Origin: Chloroflexota bacterium
Lineage (GTDB): Bacteria > Chloroflexota > Dormibacteria > Dormibacterales > Dormibacteraceae
Direction of reading: 5' to 3'
Assembly: GCA_005881025.1 (NCBI GenBank)
Contig: VBFO01000045.1
Coordinates: 1-48,899, forward strand
Length of the DNA stretch: 48,899 bases
How positions within the stretch are numbered: the stretch's first letter is position 1; every line of letters begins with the position of its first letter. The translations under genes and the position numbers were made by a program. The notes under the pieces were generated by a model. It was given only the letters and a program-made list of their open reading frames with translations, ran no database searches and was not told where the DNA came from. Positions 35,933 to 44,183 of the stretch are shown piece by piece.

Positions 35933-35948
35933 CGGTTGCCGGCAACCG
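35933..35948. promoter_or_regulatory. Perfect 16-bp palindrome upstream of the membrane-protein operon
   Basis: CGGTTGCCGGCAACCG is a perfect palindrome with no spacer, 60 bases before the ATG at 36008 and 77 bases after the clpC stop. The size and position fit a dimeric regulator's operator. No T-tract follows, so it is not a terminator. Confidence 0.45.
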
Positions 35949-36007
35949 TGCAGTTCGAGCCCAAAGCGTGGGCATCGTGGCGGCGGCGGCGGCGACAATG
36001 ACTCCCC

Positions 36008-36832
36008 ATGAGCGTCCCGGTGCCGCTCCGCCTACGCCCACTCGAGATTGGCGACGTCCTCGACGAGATCTTCCGAATGTACCGCCGGCACTTCCTCCTC
36101 CTCGCCGGCATAGCGGTGGTGTTCTCCGTGCCGCTGGCGGCCCTCGCCGGCTATGGCTTCTTCGCGCTCTTCAGCGATTTGATCGGGCAGGCCAGCTCGG
36201 GCCAGACGCCGGACCTGAACGCGTTCGCGCCGTCGCTCATCGCGCTGGGTGTGGGCAGCGTCATCAACTTTGCGATCACGCCGCTTCTGTACGGCGCTCT
36301 GTCCGCCGCCATCTGCCAGTCCGCCGCCGGACGGCCGGTGACCTGGTGGGGCGCGATCAAAGCAGCTCTCAGGCGGTACCTGCACGTCGCCGGCTACCTC
36401 ATCCTCCTGGTCCTCATGTCGATCGCCTTCTGCCTGTTCCCGTTGTGGATCTGGATTGCAGTCGGTTGGGTGGCGGTGCTGCCGGCGATGTTTGTCGAGA
36501 ACATCGGTCTCATCGACGCGATGAGGCGGAGCTGGAACCTCGTTCAGGGCCGCTGGTGGCGGACCTTCTTCATCCTCTTCCTCGTCTTCGTCCTCAACTA
36601 CGTGGTGTACCTCGCGTTAGGCGCATTCCTCTACCTGGGCCAGAGCCTGCTGTCGATCTTTGTCTCGCCATATCTCGCCGTCGCGCTCTATGAGGGCGGC
36701 GTCGTCCTGGCGAGTGCGCTGACCCATCCGATCCTGCAGATCGCGATAGTGCTCGTCTACTTCGACCTCAGGGTTCGCAAGGAAGCGCTTGACCTGTTCC
36801 AGCTGGCGCAGCACGTGGCCGCGCCCGCGTGA
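36008..36832 (+). CDS. Multi-pass membrane protein, GDPD-type membrane domain family
   Basis: 274 residues with six or seven hydrophobic segments. The soluble start PLRLRPLEIGDVLDEIFRMYRRHF and the central FVENIGLIDAMRRSWNLVQGRWWRTF block are typical of proteins annotated as 'glycerophosphoryl diester phosphodiesterase membrane domain' or DUF7847. The catalytic phosphodiesterase domain is absent. It is the first gene of a tightly overlapped run (next gene by GTGA) with DUF4129, DUF4350, MoxR and DUF58. Function unknown; a structural membrane role alongside those partners is plausible. Confidence 0.75.
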   Translation: MSVPVPLRLRPLEIGDVLDEIFRMYRRHFLLLAGIAVVFSVPLAALAGYGFFALFSDLIGQASSGQTPDLNAFAPSLIALGVGSVINFAITPLLYGALSAAICQSAAGRPVTWWGAIKAALRRYLHVAGYLILLVLMSIAFCLFPLWIWIAVGWVAVLPAMFVENIGLIDAMRRSWNLVQGRWWRTFFILFLVFVLNYVVYLALGAFLYLGQSLLSIFVSPYLAVALYEGGVVLASALTHPILQIAIVLVYFDLRVRKEALDLFQLAQHVAAPA

Positions 36833-37764
36833 CCTCGGGCAAGGCTGCTGCCGAAGTTCTGAGCGCCCGCACGCTCTTCGCGCTGCCGGCGGCGATTGCG
36901 CTGTTCGTGCTCACCTCACCCGGCGGCGCGTGGGCGGACGCACCCACCCCGACCTATGAACACGCAGTCTCGAGCGCCCTTGACATCGTCCGCCAGGCCT
37001 CGTCCGGTGACGTCAACGCCGCGCAGCAGGCGAGCGCGATCCTCAAGGCCGGCACTGGACTGACTCAGCCGGAGATCCTCGCCGACCTGACCGCGACACC
37101 ACCCGCGTTCGCTGATGCACAGAAGCGGCTGACTGCGCTGCTCGACGCCATCGAGCACCCCGCCACCACCGCCGACCCATCCCTCGCCCAGTCCAGGCTG
37201 CACGAGGTGCTGTCGATGTCGCGCTACGACGCGCTCCATCGGCAGCCTTCCGCACTCGACAACTTCGCGCAGTGGGTGCGTGATCGAATCAACGACCTCC
37301 TGCGAGCGATCTTTGGCAACACCGGTCCTACCGGATCTGTTGCCACCTGGATCGTCTACACGGCCGGCTTGCTGATCATGGCCGGCGTCGCATTGTTCGT
37401 CTTCTACTCCACGCGCGGACGGTTCTCAGGCGGCTTCGCGGTCAAAGGCGTCGAAGGCCCTCACACGCCCGCCGACTTTTTTGCCGAGGCAGACCGGCTT
37501 GCCGCCAGAGGTGACAGGGTCGCCGCGATCCGCGCCCTATGCGCCGGCGTCGCCGCCACGCTCGCCGGTGAGCGCACCTGGGAAGGCAGCCCGCTGACGG
37601 TGCGGGAGATCTTCCAGCGTGCACCTGATCCGGCGCGGCTGCGCCCGCTCCTGCTGCCGTTCGAGGCAGCTGTGTATGGCGGCCGCGAGGTCGACGAGGA
37701 AGCTTACGGGCGGGCGGCGGCGGTGGCTGAGCAGTTCCGGGCGCCGGTCGAGAAGGCGGCATGA
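36829..37764 (+). CDS. DUF4129 domain membrane protein
   Basis: 311 residues. A signal-like or anchoring hydrophobic segment (~15-37) is followed by an outer region (~38-175) of helices, one membrane helix (~182-202), and a cytosolic DUF4129-like domain (~215-305) with RAIRALCAGVAATLAGE, LTVREIF and AVYGGREVDEEAYGRA. In this family the cytosolic part is usually next to MoxR/DUF58 genes, as here, and is thought to belong to one membrane complex. GTG 36829 overlaps upstream by 4 bases and the stop overlaps DUF4350 by ATGA. Confidence 0.8.
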   Translation: MTSGKAAAEVLSARTLFALPAAIALFVLTSPGGAWADAPTPTYEHAVSSALDIVRQASSGDVNAAQQASAILKAGTGLTQPEILADLTATPPAFADAQKRLTALLDAIEHPATTADPSLAQSRLHEVLSMSRYDALHRQPSALDNFAQWVRDRINDLLRAIFGNTGPTGSVATWIVYTAGLLIMAGVALFVFYSTRGRFSGGFAVKGVEGPHTPADFFAEADRLAARGDRVAAIRALCAGVAATLAGERTWEGSPLTVREIFQRAPDPARLRPLLLPFEAAVYGGREVDEEAYGRAAAVAEQFRAPVEKAA

Positions 37765-38894
37765 GGGGAGCGCGCGCGTGGATCGCCGGCGCCGTCATTC
37801 TCCTCGCCCTGTTCGGTGCAGTCGTCGTCGGGCAGCAGCATCCGGACTCGCCGGAGCACAGCACCAACAGCGACGCCGCGAATGGCGCCTCGGCGCTGAT
37901 GCTGTTCGCGTCGGCGATGGGCCACCCGACAAAACAGATCGCCGGTTCGTTCGCGCCGCCAACCGCGAACGGCCTCATGGTCGTCCTGACGCCGATCAGC
38001 ACCTTCAGCTCGAGCGAGGCAACCGACACGGCTGCGTGGGTGCGACAGGGTGGCGTCCTGGTTTACGCAAGCGAGTCGGGCGATTCTGAGCTCGACGGCG
38101 CGCTCGGGGTGCAGCGGATCCCGGCGCTGGTGGGCGTGTCGACTGTCAACTCCGCCGGGCCGATGGTGCAAGGCGTGGAGCGGGTCGCGGGCGGTGACTA
38201 CGCCCAGCCCTTCCGGACGACCCCTGACCAGGTCGCGCTGCTCCGCGTCGGCCCATACGTCGTCGCCTACCTGCAGCGTATGGGTGCCGGCACGGTCATA
38301 GTCCTCGGCGATCCGCTCGAGCTGTGCAACGGCTATCTGGACAAGGCCGACAACGGGCGCCTGGCGGCCGACCTGCTCGGTCTTGTCGATGCCGGCGCGC
38401 CGGTGGCCTTCGACGAGTTTCACCACGGACTCACCATCACCGACCTCACACCGTCGGCCTGGATCCTGACGCCATGGGGCGCGGCGCTTTTATGGCTCAT
38501 CGTCGCGGTGTTCCTGGGACTTCTTCTGCGCGGGCGCAGGTTTGGCCCCCTCATACCGCGGCGGGCCGAGGCGTCGCGGGCCGAGGCGGAGTGGACCGTG
38601 GCGGTCGGTGAGCTGCTGCGCCGCGCGGGCGCGAGAGCGGTTACTTTGGGTGTGCTCGCTAATGCGAGCGAACGCGCGGTGGCGGCGAGCACCGGCCTAC
38701 CCGTGCAGCCGCGCGAGCGTTTCTGGCAAGCGCTCTGGCAGCGCGCCCCCGAGGTCGCCGCCGAGCTGGATTCCGCGGAGCGGGCTCTTTACAGCTCCGC
38801 CAGCAACGAGCGAGACCTGCTGCACGCAGCGCAGCGCCTGCACCGAATCGCCTATCCAGTCTCTGAAGAACGCAGGAGGCGCCGTCCACAATGA
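37761..38894 (+). CDS. DUF4350 domain membrane protein
   Basis: 377 residues. N-terminal anchor (~8-24); an outer GATase1/ThuA-like DUF4350 domain (~45-235) with GGVLVYASESG, VIVLGDPLELCNGYLD and AFDEFHHGL; a second helix (~245-262); and a basic cytosolic tail (~265-377) of helices. Proteins of this type always lie with MoxR, DUF58 and DUF4129 genes. They may bind a ligand outside and signal through the helix to the MoxR ATPase, but this has not been shown as far as I know. ATG 37761 (ATGA overlap). Confidence 0.82.
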   Translation: MRGARAWIAGAVILLALFGAVVVGQQHPDSPEHSTNSDAANGASALMLFASAMGHPTKQIAGSFAPPTANGLMVVLTPISTFSSSEATDTAAWVRQGGVLVYASESGDSELDGALGVQRIPALVGVSTVNSAGPMVQGVERVAGGDYAQPFRTTPDQVALLRVGPYVVAYLQRMGAGTVIVLGDPLELCNGYLDKADNGRLAADLLGLVDAGAPVAFDEFHHGLTITDLTPSAWILTPWGAALLWLIVAVFLGLLLRGRRFGPLIPRRAEASRAEAEWTVAVGELLRRAGARAVTLGVLANASERAVAASTGLPVQPRERFWQALWQRAPEVAAELDSAERALYSSASNERDLLHAAQRLHRIAYPVSEERRRRRPQ

Positions 38895-38907
38895 ACAAGG
38901 AAACGCA

Positions 38908-39870
38908 ATGACCGCAAACGTCGCCACGGCCACCGACTTCTACAGCCGGTTTCGTGAGCAGCTCACCAAAGCGATAGTCGGACAGGAGGACGCCATCCGC
39001 CTGTGCGCGGTCGCACTCATCGCTCGCGGACACGTGCTGCTCGAGGGCGTGCCGGGTACCGGCAAGACTCTGCTGGCCAAGGCGATCGCCCGCGCGCTCG
39101 CGCTGGACTACGGCCGCGTTCAGTTCACGCCCGACCTCATGCCGGCGGACATCCTTGGCACTTCGGTATACGACCTCACGACCCGCACGTTCTCGCTGCG
39201 GCGAGGGCCGATCTTCACCAACGTTCTACTCGCGGACGAGATCAACCGAGCCCCGGCCAAGGTGCAGTCCGCACTGCTGGAGGCGATGGAGGAGGGGGGC
39301 GTGACCCTGGAAGGGCAGCAGCTGGCGCTGCCTCAGCCGTTCTTCGTGCTTGCGACGCAGAACCCGGTCGAGTACGAGGGGACCTATCCCCTGCCGGAAG
39401 CACAGCAGGACAGGTTCCTGTTCAAGGTCCGGCTCGATTACCCATCGGCCGCAGACGAGATGGAGGTCCTGCGGCGCTGGGAGTCGGGAATCGAGCTCAA
39501 AGACCCGACGAAGGCCGGCGTCGAGCCGGCGCTTGGCGCCGCTGACGTGGAAGCCTGCAGGCGGCAGGTGGCGGGAGTGGTGCTGGACGAAAAGATCCGC
39601 CGCTACGTCGTCGAGCTTGCGATCGCGACCCGCAACTCACCCGAGATCGCTCTCGGCGCGAGCACGCGAGCCGAGGTGCTGCTCATGCTGGCGGCGCGCG
39701 TGCTGGCCGCCTTCGACGGATCCGAGTTCGTGACCCCGGACCACGTCAAGGCGATCCTGGCCCCCGCCTTCAGGCATCGCCTCCTGCTGCGTCCCGAGGC
39801 TGAGGTGGCCGGCCAGACGCCGGACAGCGTGCTCGAGTCGGTGGCCGCGCGGGTGGTGCCGCCGCGCTGA
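38908..39870 (+). CDS. MoxR-family AAA+ ATPase
   Basis: 320 residues from ATG 38908, with AAGGAAA a few bases upstream. The AAA+ core has [16 protein letters not shown] (Walker A), VLLADEINRAPAKVQSALLEAMEE (Walker B and the MoxR-specific helix), FVLATQNPVEYEGTYPLPEAQQDRF (sensor 1 and arginine finger region) and the MoxR lid domain. MoxR ATPases act as chaperones that insert metals or assemble complexes, often with a von Willebrand-type partner, which here is the DUF58 protein just downstream. The substrate complex is unknown. Confidence 0.95.
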   Translation: MTANVATATDFYSRFREQLTKAIVGQEDAIRLCAVALIARGHVLLEGVPGTGKTLLAKAIARALALDYGRVQFTPDLMPADILGTSVYDLTTRTFSLRRGPIFTNVLLADEINRAPAKVQSALLEAMEEGGVTLEGQQLALPQPFFVLATQNPVEYEGTYPLPEAQQDRFLFKVRLDYPSAADEMEVLRRWESGIELKDPTKAGVEPALGAADVEACRRQVAGVVLDEKIRRYVVELAIATRNSPEIALGASTRAEVLLMLAARVLAAFDGSEFVTPDHVKAILAPAFRHRLLLRPEAEVAGQTPDSVLESVAARVVPPR

Positions 39871-39883
39871 CGCGGCGCTAGAG

Positions 39884-41206
39884 ATGCTTCGCGGTCTCTC
39901 TCCACAACCGCGCCTGCTGTGGGCGATCGCCATCGGCGCCGGTCTGATTGCGCTGGCCGTGGCGGCGCCCGTGCTGGTGCTGCTGGCGGTGCTGTATCAC
40001 GTCGGTCTGGCGGCCGTGGTCGCTCGTGACCTGGCGATGCTTCCGACGTCCGGCTCTTACCGCGCGCGGCGGATCATGCCTGAGCCCTTCTCTCTAGGCG
40101 AGCACGAAGAGGTGAAGGTGATGATCACCAATCCCGCCGCGGCCGGCCTGAAGGCGCGACTTGCCGATCATGCCCCGGCCGGCCTCAATCCAAGGCCCCG
40201 CGAGATCGGCGGCAGCTTCGACCCGAAGGGCGGCATCGCGCTCTCGTACGCGACGTCCTCGCCGCGACGCGGTGCCTTCCGGTTCGGCCAGATGGATCTA
40301 CAGGTTTCCCGCCAGGACGGCTGGCTGCGCCGCCAGGTGCGCCTGCAGCTGCCGCACGACGTCGCTGTGTTCCCGAACATCGTCGCCATCAAGCGCATCC
40401 AGCTGACGCTGCGCCGGGGCCTGCGCGCGCTGGTCGGGCAGCGGCGCGCGAAGCCGCCGGGCGCGTCCACCGCTTTTGCTGGACTGCGCGACTACGTGAG
40501 GGGAGACGACGTGAGGCGCATCAGCTGGACCGCGACCGCGCGCCGCGACCGGCCGGTGATGGTCGAGGTCGAGGCTGAGCGCGGCCAGCAGGTGATGATC
40601 GCCATCGACTGCGGCCGGCTGATGACCGCGCCGGCAGGAGAGCTCGACAAGCTGGACCATGCAGTCAATGCCGCGCTGATGCTGGCCTGGGTCGCGCAGG
40701 CCCATGGCGACAGGGTCGGGCTCATGACCTTCGACGATCGCGTCACCGGCTTCATCAAGCCGGAGCGGGGAACCACACAGCTTCATCTCCTGACCCAGGC
40801 GCTGTACGCGATCAAAGCTTCGTACGTCGAGCCCGACTTCGGGCATGCGCTGACGCACCTGGCCCTGCGCGTGGGCCGGAGGTCGATGGTCGTGATCCTC
40901 ACCGACGTGCAGGACCCCAACGCGTCGCGCGAGCTGGTGGCCCACTGCCTCCGCCTCGCCGCCCGCCATCTCGTGTTGGTGGTGGCGATGAGCGATCCGG
41001 AGGTACTGAGCGCTCGTTACGCTCCGGTCACATCGTCCGGGCGGGCATATCAGTGGGCGGCGATGGAAGAGTTCGTCGCCAGCCGCCGCGAGAGCTTCGA
41101 GCTGCTGCGCAAGGGCGGAGTGCTCGGGCTCGACGTGGTCGCCGGCAGCCTCAGCCCTGCGCTGGTCGAGCGCTACCTGGAGCTCAAGGAGAGGGCGCTC
41201 CTCTAG
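39884..41206 (+). CDS. DUF58 protein with von Willebrand A-like domain
   Basis: 440 residues. Two hydrophobic segments at ~12-45 anchor it. A beta-rich stretch follows (~60-170). The DUF58 block has STAFAGLRDYVRGDDVRRISWTATARRDRP (~205-235), and a vWA-like part (~240-400) begins at MIAIDCGRLM and includes DRVGLMTFDD. This family works with MoxR ATPases. The gene runs 13 bases after moxR and its 3' end overlaps the convergent SpoIIM-like gene by 23 bases. No ribosome site is obvious. Confidence 0.88.
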   Translation: MLRGLSPQPRLLWAIAIGAGLIALAVAAPVLVLLAVLYHVGLAAVVARDLAMLPTSGSYRARRIMPEPFSLGEHEEVKVMITNPAAAGLKARLADHAPAGLNPRPREIGGSFDPKGGIALSYATSSPRRGAFRFGQMDLQVSRQDGWLRRQVRLQLPHDVAVFPNIVAIKRIQLTLRRGLRALVGQRRAKPPGASTAFAGLRDYVRGDDVRRISWTATARRDRPVMVEVEAERGQQVMIAIDCGRLMTAPAGELDKLDHAVNAALMLAWVAQAHGDRVGLMTFDDRVTGFIKPERGTTQLHLLTQALYAIKASYVEPDFGHALTHLALRVGRRSMVVILTDVQDPNASRELVAHCLRLAARHLVLVVAMSDPEVLSARYAPVTSSGRAYQWAAMEEFVASRRESFELLRKGGVLGLDVVAGSLSPALVERYLELKERALL

Positions 41207-42173
41207 GGGCGGTCGCGCGACGGCGGTCGGTCCTGCCCGCAAGCAGGAGATACGCGTACAGGAGAGAACCTGTGCTCAGCCCGATGAGGAGCTTGGCCGC
41301 GAAGGGTGCATCCGATGGCGAGATGTTGCCTTCGATGATTCCGGCCACGACCAGCAGCGGTGCGAGCCCGAGCACCAGCGTGAACGCTCGCCCAGTCGCG
41401 ATGACCAGGGCGTCCGAGCGCTTTCGATTTCCAGGTGAAACGAGCGCCCAACCCATCAGCAGGCCGCCTCCGCCGATAGCGACCACAATCGACAGCTCGA
41501 GGACGCCATGCGCGATCACGAAATCAAACAGGCCACCCCCGAGCCCGTAGGCCTGTGTGAGGCCGAAAAGCCCGCCGAGGCTGATGCCGTTGGTGATCAT
41601 CACCCAGATCACGGGCAAGCCGAAGACGACTCCGAAGGCAAATGCGAGAAAGACGACTCCGATGTTGTTGGTCATTATCGCCCCGGCCGCCTGGATCCTC
41701 TCGTCGGGTGGGATGTGAGTCCAGAGCTCGTGGTGGTGGACCTTGTCGATCAGATCCGCCGGCGCGATCCCGTAGGCGGCGTCGGGGTTCGCGAGCACTA
41801 CGAAGAACGCGATGGTCGCGGGTCCGAACAGCAGCGCGGCCGACGCCAGAAGGTACGGCCACGCCCCCCGGTACGTCTGCGGGAGCGTGTGGGTGTAGAA
41901 GGTGCGCGCCCGCCCCCACGCATCACCGCCGCGCCGGTAGACGACACCGTGACCACGCGCGACAAGGCCGTTCAAGTAGCGGCGGACAGGCTCGTCGGGC
42001 CAGTCGCGCTGGGCTCGGGCAAGGTCGGCCGTCGCCCGGCGGTAGAGCGCCGCGAGGGTGAGCACCTGCATCGGGTGCAGCGGGTTCAGGCGCCCGGCGC
42101 TGCCGCGGGCGATCAGGTTTTCGAGGCGGTTCCAGTCCTCGCGGCGGCTCGCAACGAACTCTTCGGCGCGCAT
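41184..42173 (-). CDS. Stage II sporulation protein M-like (SpoIIM/DUF95) membrane protein
   Basis: 329 residues from ATG 42173; an ATG four codons upstream is possible. A soluble helical N-terminus (~1-95, FVASRREDWNRLENLI) precedes about six membrane segments, with NNIGVVFLAFAFGVVFGL and the FDFVIAHGVLELSIVVAIGGGG block typical of SpoIIM/DUF95. In sporulating Firmicutes SpoIIM works with SpoIID and SpoIIP in engulfment. In non-sporulators this homologue is usually beside RDD and MoxR/DUF58 genes, so sporulation should not be inferred. It starts 21 bases from the divergent RDD gene. Confidence 0.85.
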   Translation of the reverse strand: MRAEEFVASRREDWNRLENLIARGSAGRLNPLHPMQVLTLAALYRRATADLARAQRDWPDEPVRRYLNGLVARGHGVVYRRGGDAWGRARTFYTHTLPQTYRGAWPYLLASAALLFGPATIAFFVVLANPDAAYGIAPADLIDKVHHHELWTHIPPDERIQAAGAIMTNNIGVVFLAFAFGVVFGLPVIWVMITNGISLGGLFGLTQAYGLGGGLFDFVIAHGVLELSIVVAIGGGGLLMGWALVSPGNRKRSDALVIATGRAFTLVLGLAPLLVVAGIIEGNISPSDAPFAAKLLIGLSTGSLLYAYLLLAGRTDRRRATAPRGAPSP

Positions 42174-42194
42174 TACGCAGCCCAAAATAGCCCA
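42174..42194. promoter_or_regulatory. 21-base divergent start region, candidate bidirectional leaderless promoter
   Basis: Only 21 bases separate the two ATGs. They hold CAAAATA (42183-42189), which reads TATTTTG on the minus strand, a fair -10 about 10 bases before the SpoIIM-like ATG. On the plus strand CAAAAT lies 6 bases before the RDD ATG. There is no room for normal leaders with ribosome sites for both genes. Confidence 0.35.
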
Positions 42195-43070
42195 ATGGAG
42201 CAGTCACTTCCCGAGAGTGAGCTGGTTGTCGCGACCCCCGAACGCGTCTCGTTCGACTACCAGGTGGCTGGCCTGGGGACCCGGGCCATCGCTCAGCTGC
42301 TCGACCTTCTGATCCTGTCCGCCATCCTGGTGGCGCTCTTTTTCGCTGGTTTGTTCGTCGGGATCGTGCTCGACTCGGGGGTGGTGGCGAACCTCATGTG
42401 GATCCTGGGCAGCTTCGTCGTGATCTTCGGCTATTTCTGGGTCAGCGAGGCCATGTGGTCAGGACAGACGATCGGCAAGAAGGCGTTTCGACTGCGTGCT
42501 GTAGGCGATCGAGGTGAGCCGTTGACCCTCATCCAGGCCGGCATCCGCAACGTCGTCCGCGTCGTCGACTTCCTCCCCTACGGCTACGGCGTGGGTCTGA
42601 TCGTGCTGTTCATCAACGGGAAGGGCAAACGGCTGGGAGACCTCGCCGCGGGCACCGTGGTGGTCAAGGATTCCGACCACGTCTGGCTCTGGCAGCTGCC
42701 CGGCGCCCGACCTGTTGACTTTCAAATGGCCTCCGGACAGCAAGCGCAGATGCCCTTGCCGCCGGGTTATCCGCCACCTCCTCCGCCGCTGATCCCGCCA
42801 CCACCACCTGAGCCCCCGGCTCCGGGGCCCAGCCCATACACGCTGGCCTCGAACGCGGAAAGCATCCTGCGCCGCCTCGACCCCGAGCTCCGCCGCTTCG
42901 TGAGCTCGTACGCGCACCGCAGGCCCGCCCTGGGGTTGGAGCTTCGTGTGCAGCTCGCGGGCGGCATTCAGCCCGGTTTGCGCCGGGCCATGCCCGACAT
43001 GTTCGAGCAGCAGGGTCCGCTGGCGACGCTGGACTACCTGGCCGACCTGGAGCGGGGGCTGGCGACCTAG
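42195..43070 (+). CDS. RDD family membrane protein with proline-rich linker
   Basis: 291 residues. The RDD domain (~17-160) has three to four membrane segments, with an Arg in GLGTRAIAQLLDLLIL and WSGQTIGKKAFRLRAV typical of the family (the eponymous Arg-Asp-Asp appears here in altered form). A run of prolines (~190-215) forms a stiff linker to a ~75-residue helical C-terminal part (SILRRLDPELRRFV). RDD proteins may be ion transporters or membrane scaffold parts and are often with SpoIIM and MoxR genes. ATG 42195 has no ribosome site. Confidence 0.85.
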   Translation: MEQSLPESELVVATPERVSFDYQVAGLGTRAIAQLLDLLILSAILVALFFAGLFVGIVLDSGVVANLMWILGSFVVIFGYFWVSEAMWSGQTIGKKAFRLRAVGDRGEPLTLIQAGIRNVVRVVDFLPYGYGVGLIVLFINGKGKRLGDLAAGTVVVKDSDHVWLWQLPGARPVDFQMASGQQAQMPLPPGYPPPPPPLIPPPPPEPPAPGPSPYTLASNAESILRRLDPELRRFVSSYAHRRPALGLELRVQLAGGIQPGLRRAMPDMFEQQGPLATLDYLADLERGLAT

Positions 43071-43095
43071 CTCGACGCGGGTGGTCCGGTGGCGA

Positions 43096-43113
43096 CCATT
43101 TGTGCCCGAATGG
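43096..43113 (+). repeat. 18-bp dispersed repeat, copy A
   Basis: CCATTTGTGCCCGAATGG, in the gap between the RDD gene and the dehydratase. It is identical, inverted, to 24613-24630 and matches copy B (42 bases to the right) at 16 of 18 bases. The ends (CCATT/AATGG) are themselves inverted. Confidence 0.6.
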
Positions 43114-43137
43114 TGCAATCCCGGCCGCTGGATACGG

Positions 43138-43155
43138 CCATTTGCGCCCGAATTG
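43138..43155 (+). repeat. 18-bp dispersed repeat, copy B
   Basis: CCATTTGCGCCCGAATTG, a direct, slightly diverged copy of 43096-43113, ending just before the 3' end of the dehydratase gene. Confidence 0.55.
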
Positions 43156-43159
43156 CGGG

Positions 43160-44134
43160 TCAGCGCGGCGCCGCCGGGGGGCTCAGCAGCCAGCTCCTGA
43201 TCTGGTCGGGGGTGATGTTGCCGCCGGTGACGATCACCGCGATCCTCCCGCCGCCCCACGTGACCCGAAGCTTCTTCGCCGCTGCGAGGCCGACTGCGCC
43301 GGCGGGCTCGACGATCAGGCCGGCGTCATTCATCAACATGCGCATCGCTTCGACGGTCTCGTCGTCGCTGACGTGGACCACGTCGTCCACTGTTTCCTTC
43401 ATGTCTCTCACCGCGTCCGCGACCGGCGCGCGAACAGCGATGCCATCGGAGATGGTGGAGATGCTTTCAGTCGTGACAGCACGTCCCGCGCGCCACGACA
43501 TCTCCATCGCAGGTGCGCCCTCTGGCACGACTCCGATCACGCGTGTGGAAGGTGACTCGCGCTTGATCCAGAGTCCCATGCCGGTGACCAATGCGCCGTC
43601 GCCCAGAGGAACGAGCACGGCGTCGATCGGTTTCTCCATCCGGCCCAGCTCGAGTGCGATGGTGCCTGCGCCTTCTGCGATCGGTGCGACCGCGCCGTCC
43701 TCGATGAAGATCGCGCCGGTTTCGTCCGCGCGCCTTCGCGCGGCGTCTTTGGCCCCGTCGAAATCGTCGCCCTCGAGGACGACCTCGGCGCCCAGCGCGC
43801 GCATGCGCTCGATCTTGAGGGGATTCGCGTTGGTGGCCGCGAACACCGTGATGGCAATTCCATGCCTGCGAGCGGAGTACGCCATGCCCTGGCCGAAGTT
43901 GCCGGCCGATGCGCAGACGTACCCGTGCTTGTGTGAGCCGAGTCGGTGAATCAGGTAATCGGTGCCGCGGCCCTTGAATGACCGGATCGGGTTAAGGCAT
44001 TCGACCTTGAGAACGATGTCCAGCCCGAGCTGCTCACTGATCGGATCACAGACGTACTGCGGTGAATCTTTGAAAACGGAATCGATGACCTGATAGGCAT
44101 CGGTGATCCGATCGATCGAAATTCGCTGCTCCAC
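43160..44134 (-). CDS. PLP-dependent threonine/serine dehydratase (ammonia-lyase)
   Basis: 324 residues from GTG 44134; earlier in-frame codons run back through a terminator hairpin and give an implausible N-terminus. Fold type II PLP enzyme with the Schiff-base lysine in RSFKGRG (Lys54), the substrate Ser/Asn loop SAGNFGQG and the phosphate-binding glycine loop VPLGDGALVTG (usually GGGGL). It has the short catabolic or serine-racemase-like length with no ACT domain, so it probably deaminates Thr/Ser rather than serving as feedback-controlled IlvA. GGDGALV in place of GGGGL leaves the exact substrate open. A strong hairpin with T6 lies 13 bases upstream. Confidence 0.85.
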   Translation of the reverse strand: MEQRISIDRITDAYQVIDSVFKDSPQYVCDPISEQLGLDIVLKVECLNPIRSFKGRGTDYLIHRLGSHKHGYVCASAGNFGQGMAYSARRHGIAITVFAATNANPLKIERMRALGAEVVLEGDDFDGAKDAARRRADETGAIFIEDGAVAPIAEGAGTIALELGRMEKPIDAVLVPLGDGALVTGMGLWIKRESPSTRVIGVVPEGAPAMEMSWRAGRAVTTESISTISDGIAVRAPVADAVRDMKETVDDVVHVSDDETVEAMRMLMNDAGLIVEPAGAVGLAAAKKLRVTWGGGRIAVIVTGGNITPDQIRSWLLSPPAAPR

Positions 44135-44147
44135 AGAGGCGAAGCAT

Positions 44148-44183
44148 AAAAAAGCGCCACCCTGGGGGTAGTCAGGGTAGCGC
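44148..44183 (-). terminator. Strong terminator or attenuator directly upstream of the dehydratase
   Basis: On the minus strand GCGCTACCCTG (44183-44173) pairs with CAGGGTGGCGC (44164-44154), an 11-bp stem with one G-T pair and an 8-base loop, followed by six T (44153-44148). It is oriented to stop minus-strand transcription just 13 bases before the dehydratase GTG, and there is no other minus-strand gene upstream to terminate. Confidence 0.7.

Noticed and set aside
41184-42173. SpoIIM-like gene as evidence of sporulation
   Set aside because: Homologues are widespread in non-spore-formers beside RDD/MoxR/DUF58 genes, and no other sporulation gene is present.
41508-42194. Long N-terminal extension of the RDD protein
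   Set aside because: It would lie antisense to the SpoIIM-like gene and has a charged, low-quality sequence; the RDD protein starts naturally at ATG 42195.
43089-43949. 286-codon plus-strand frame opposite the dehydratase gene
   Set aside because: Antisense shadow caused by high G+C at third positions; the minus-strand frame has full family motifs.
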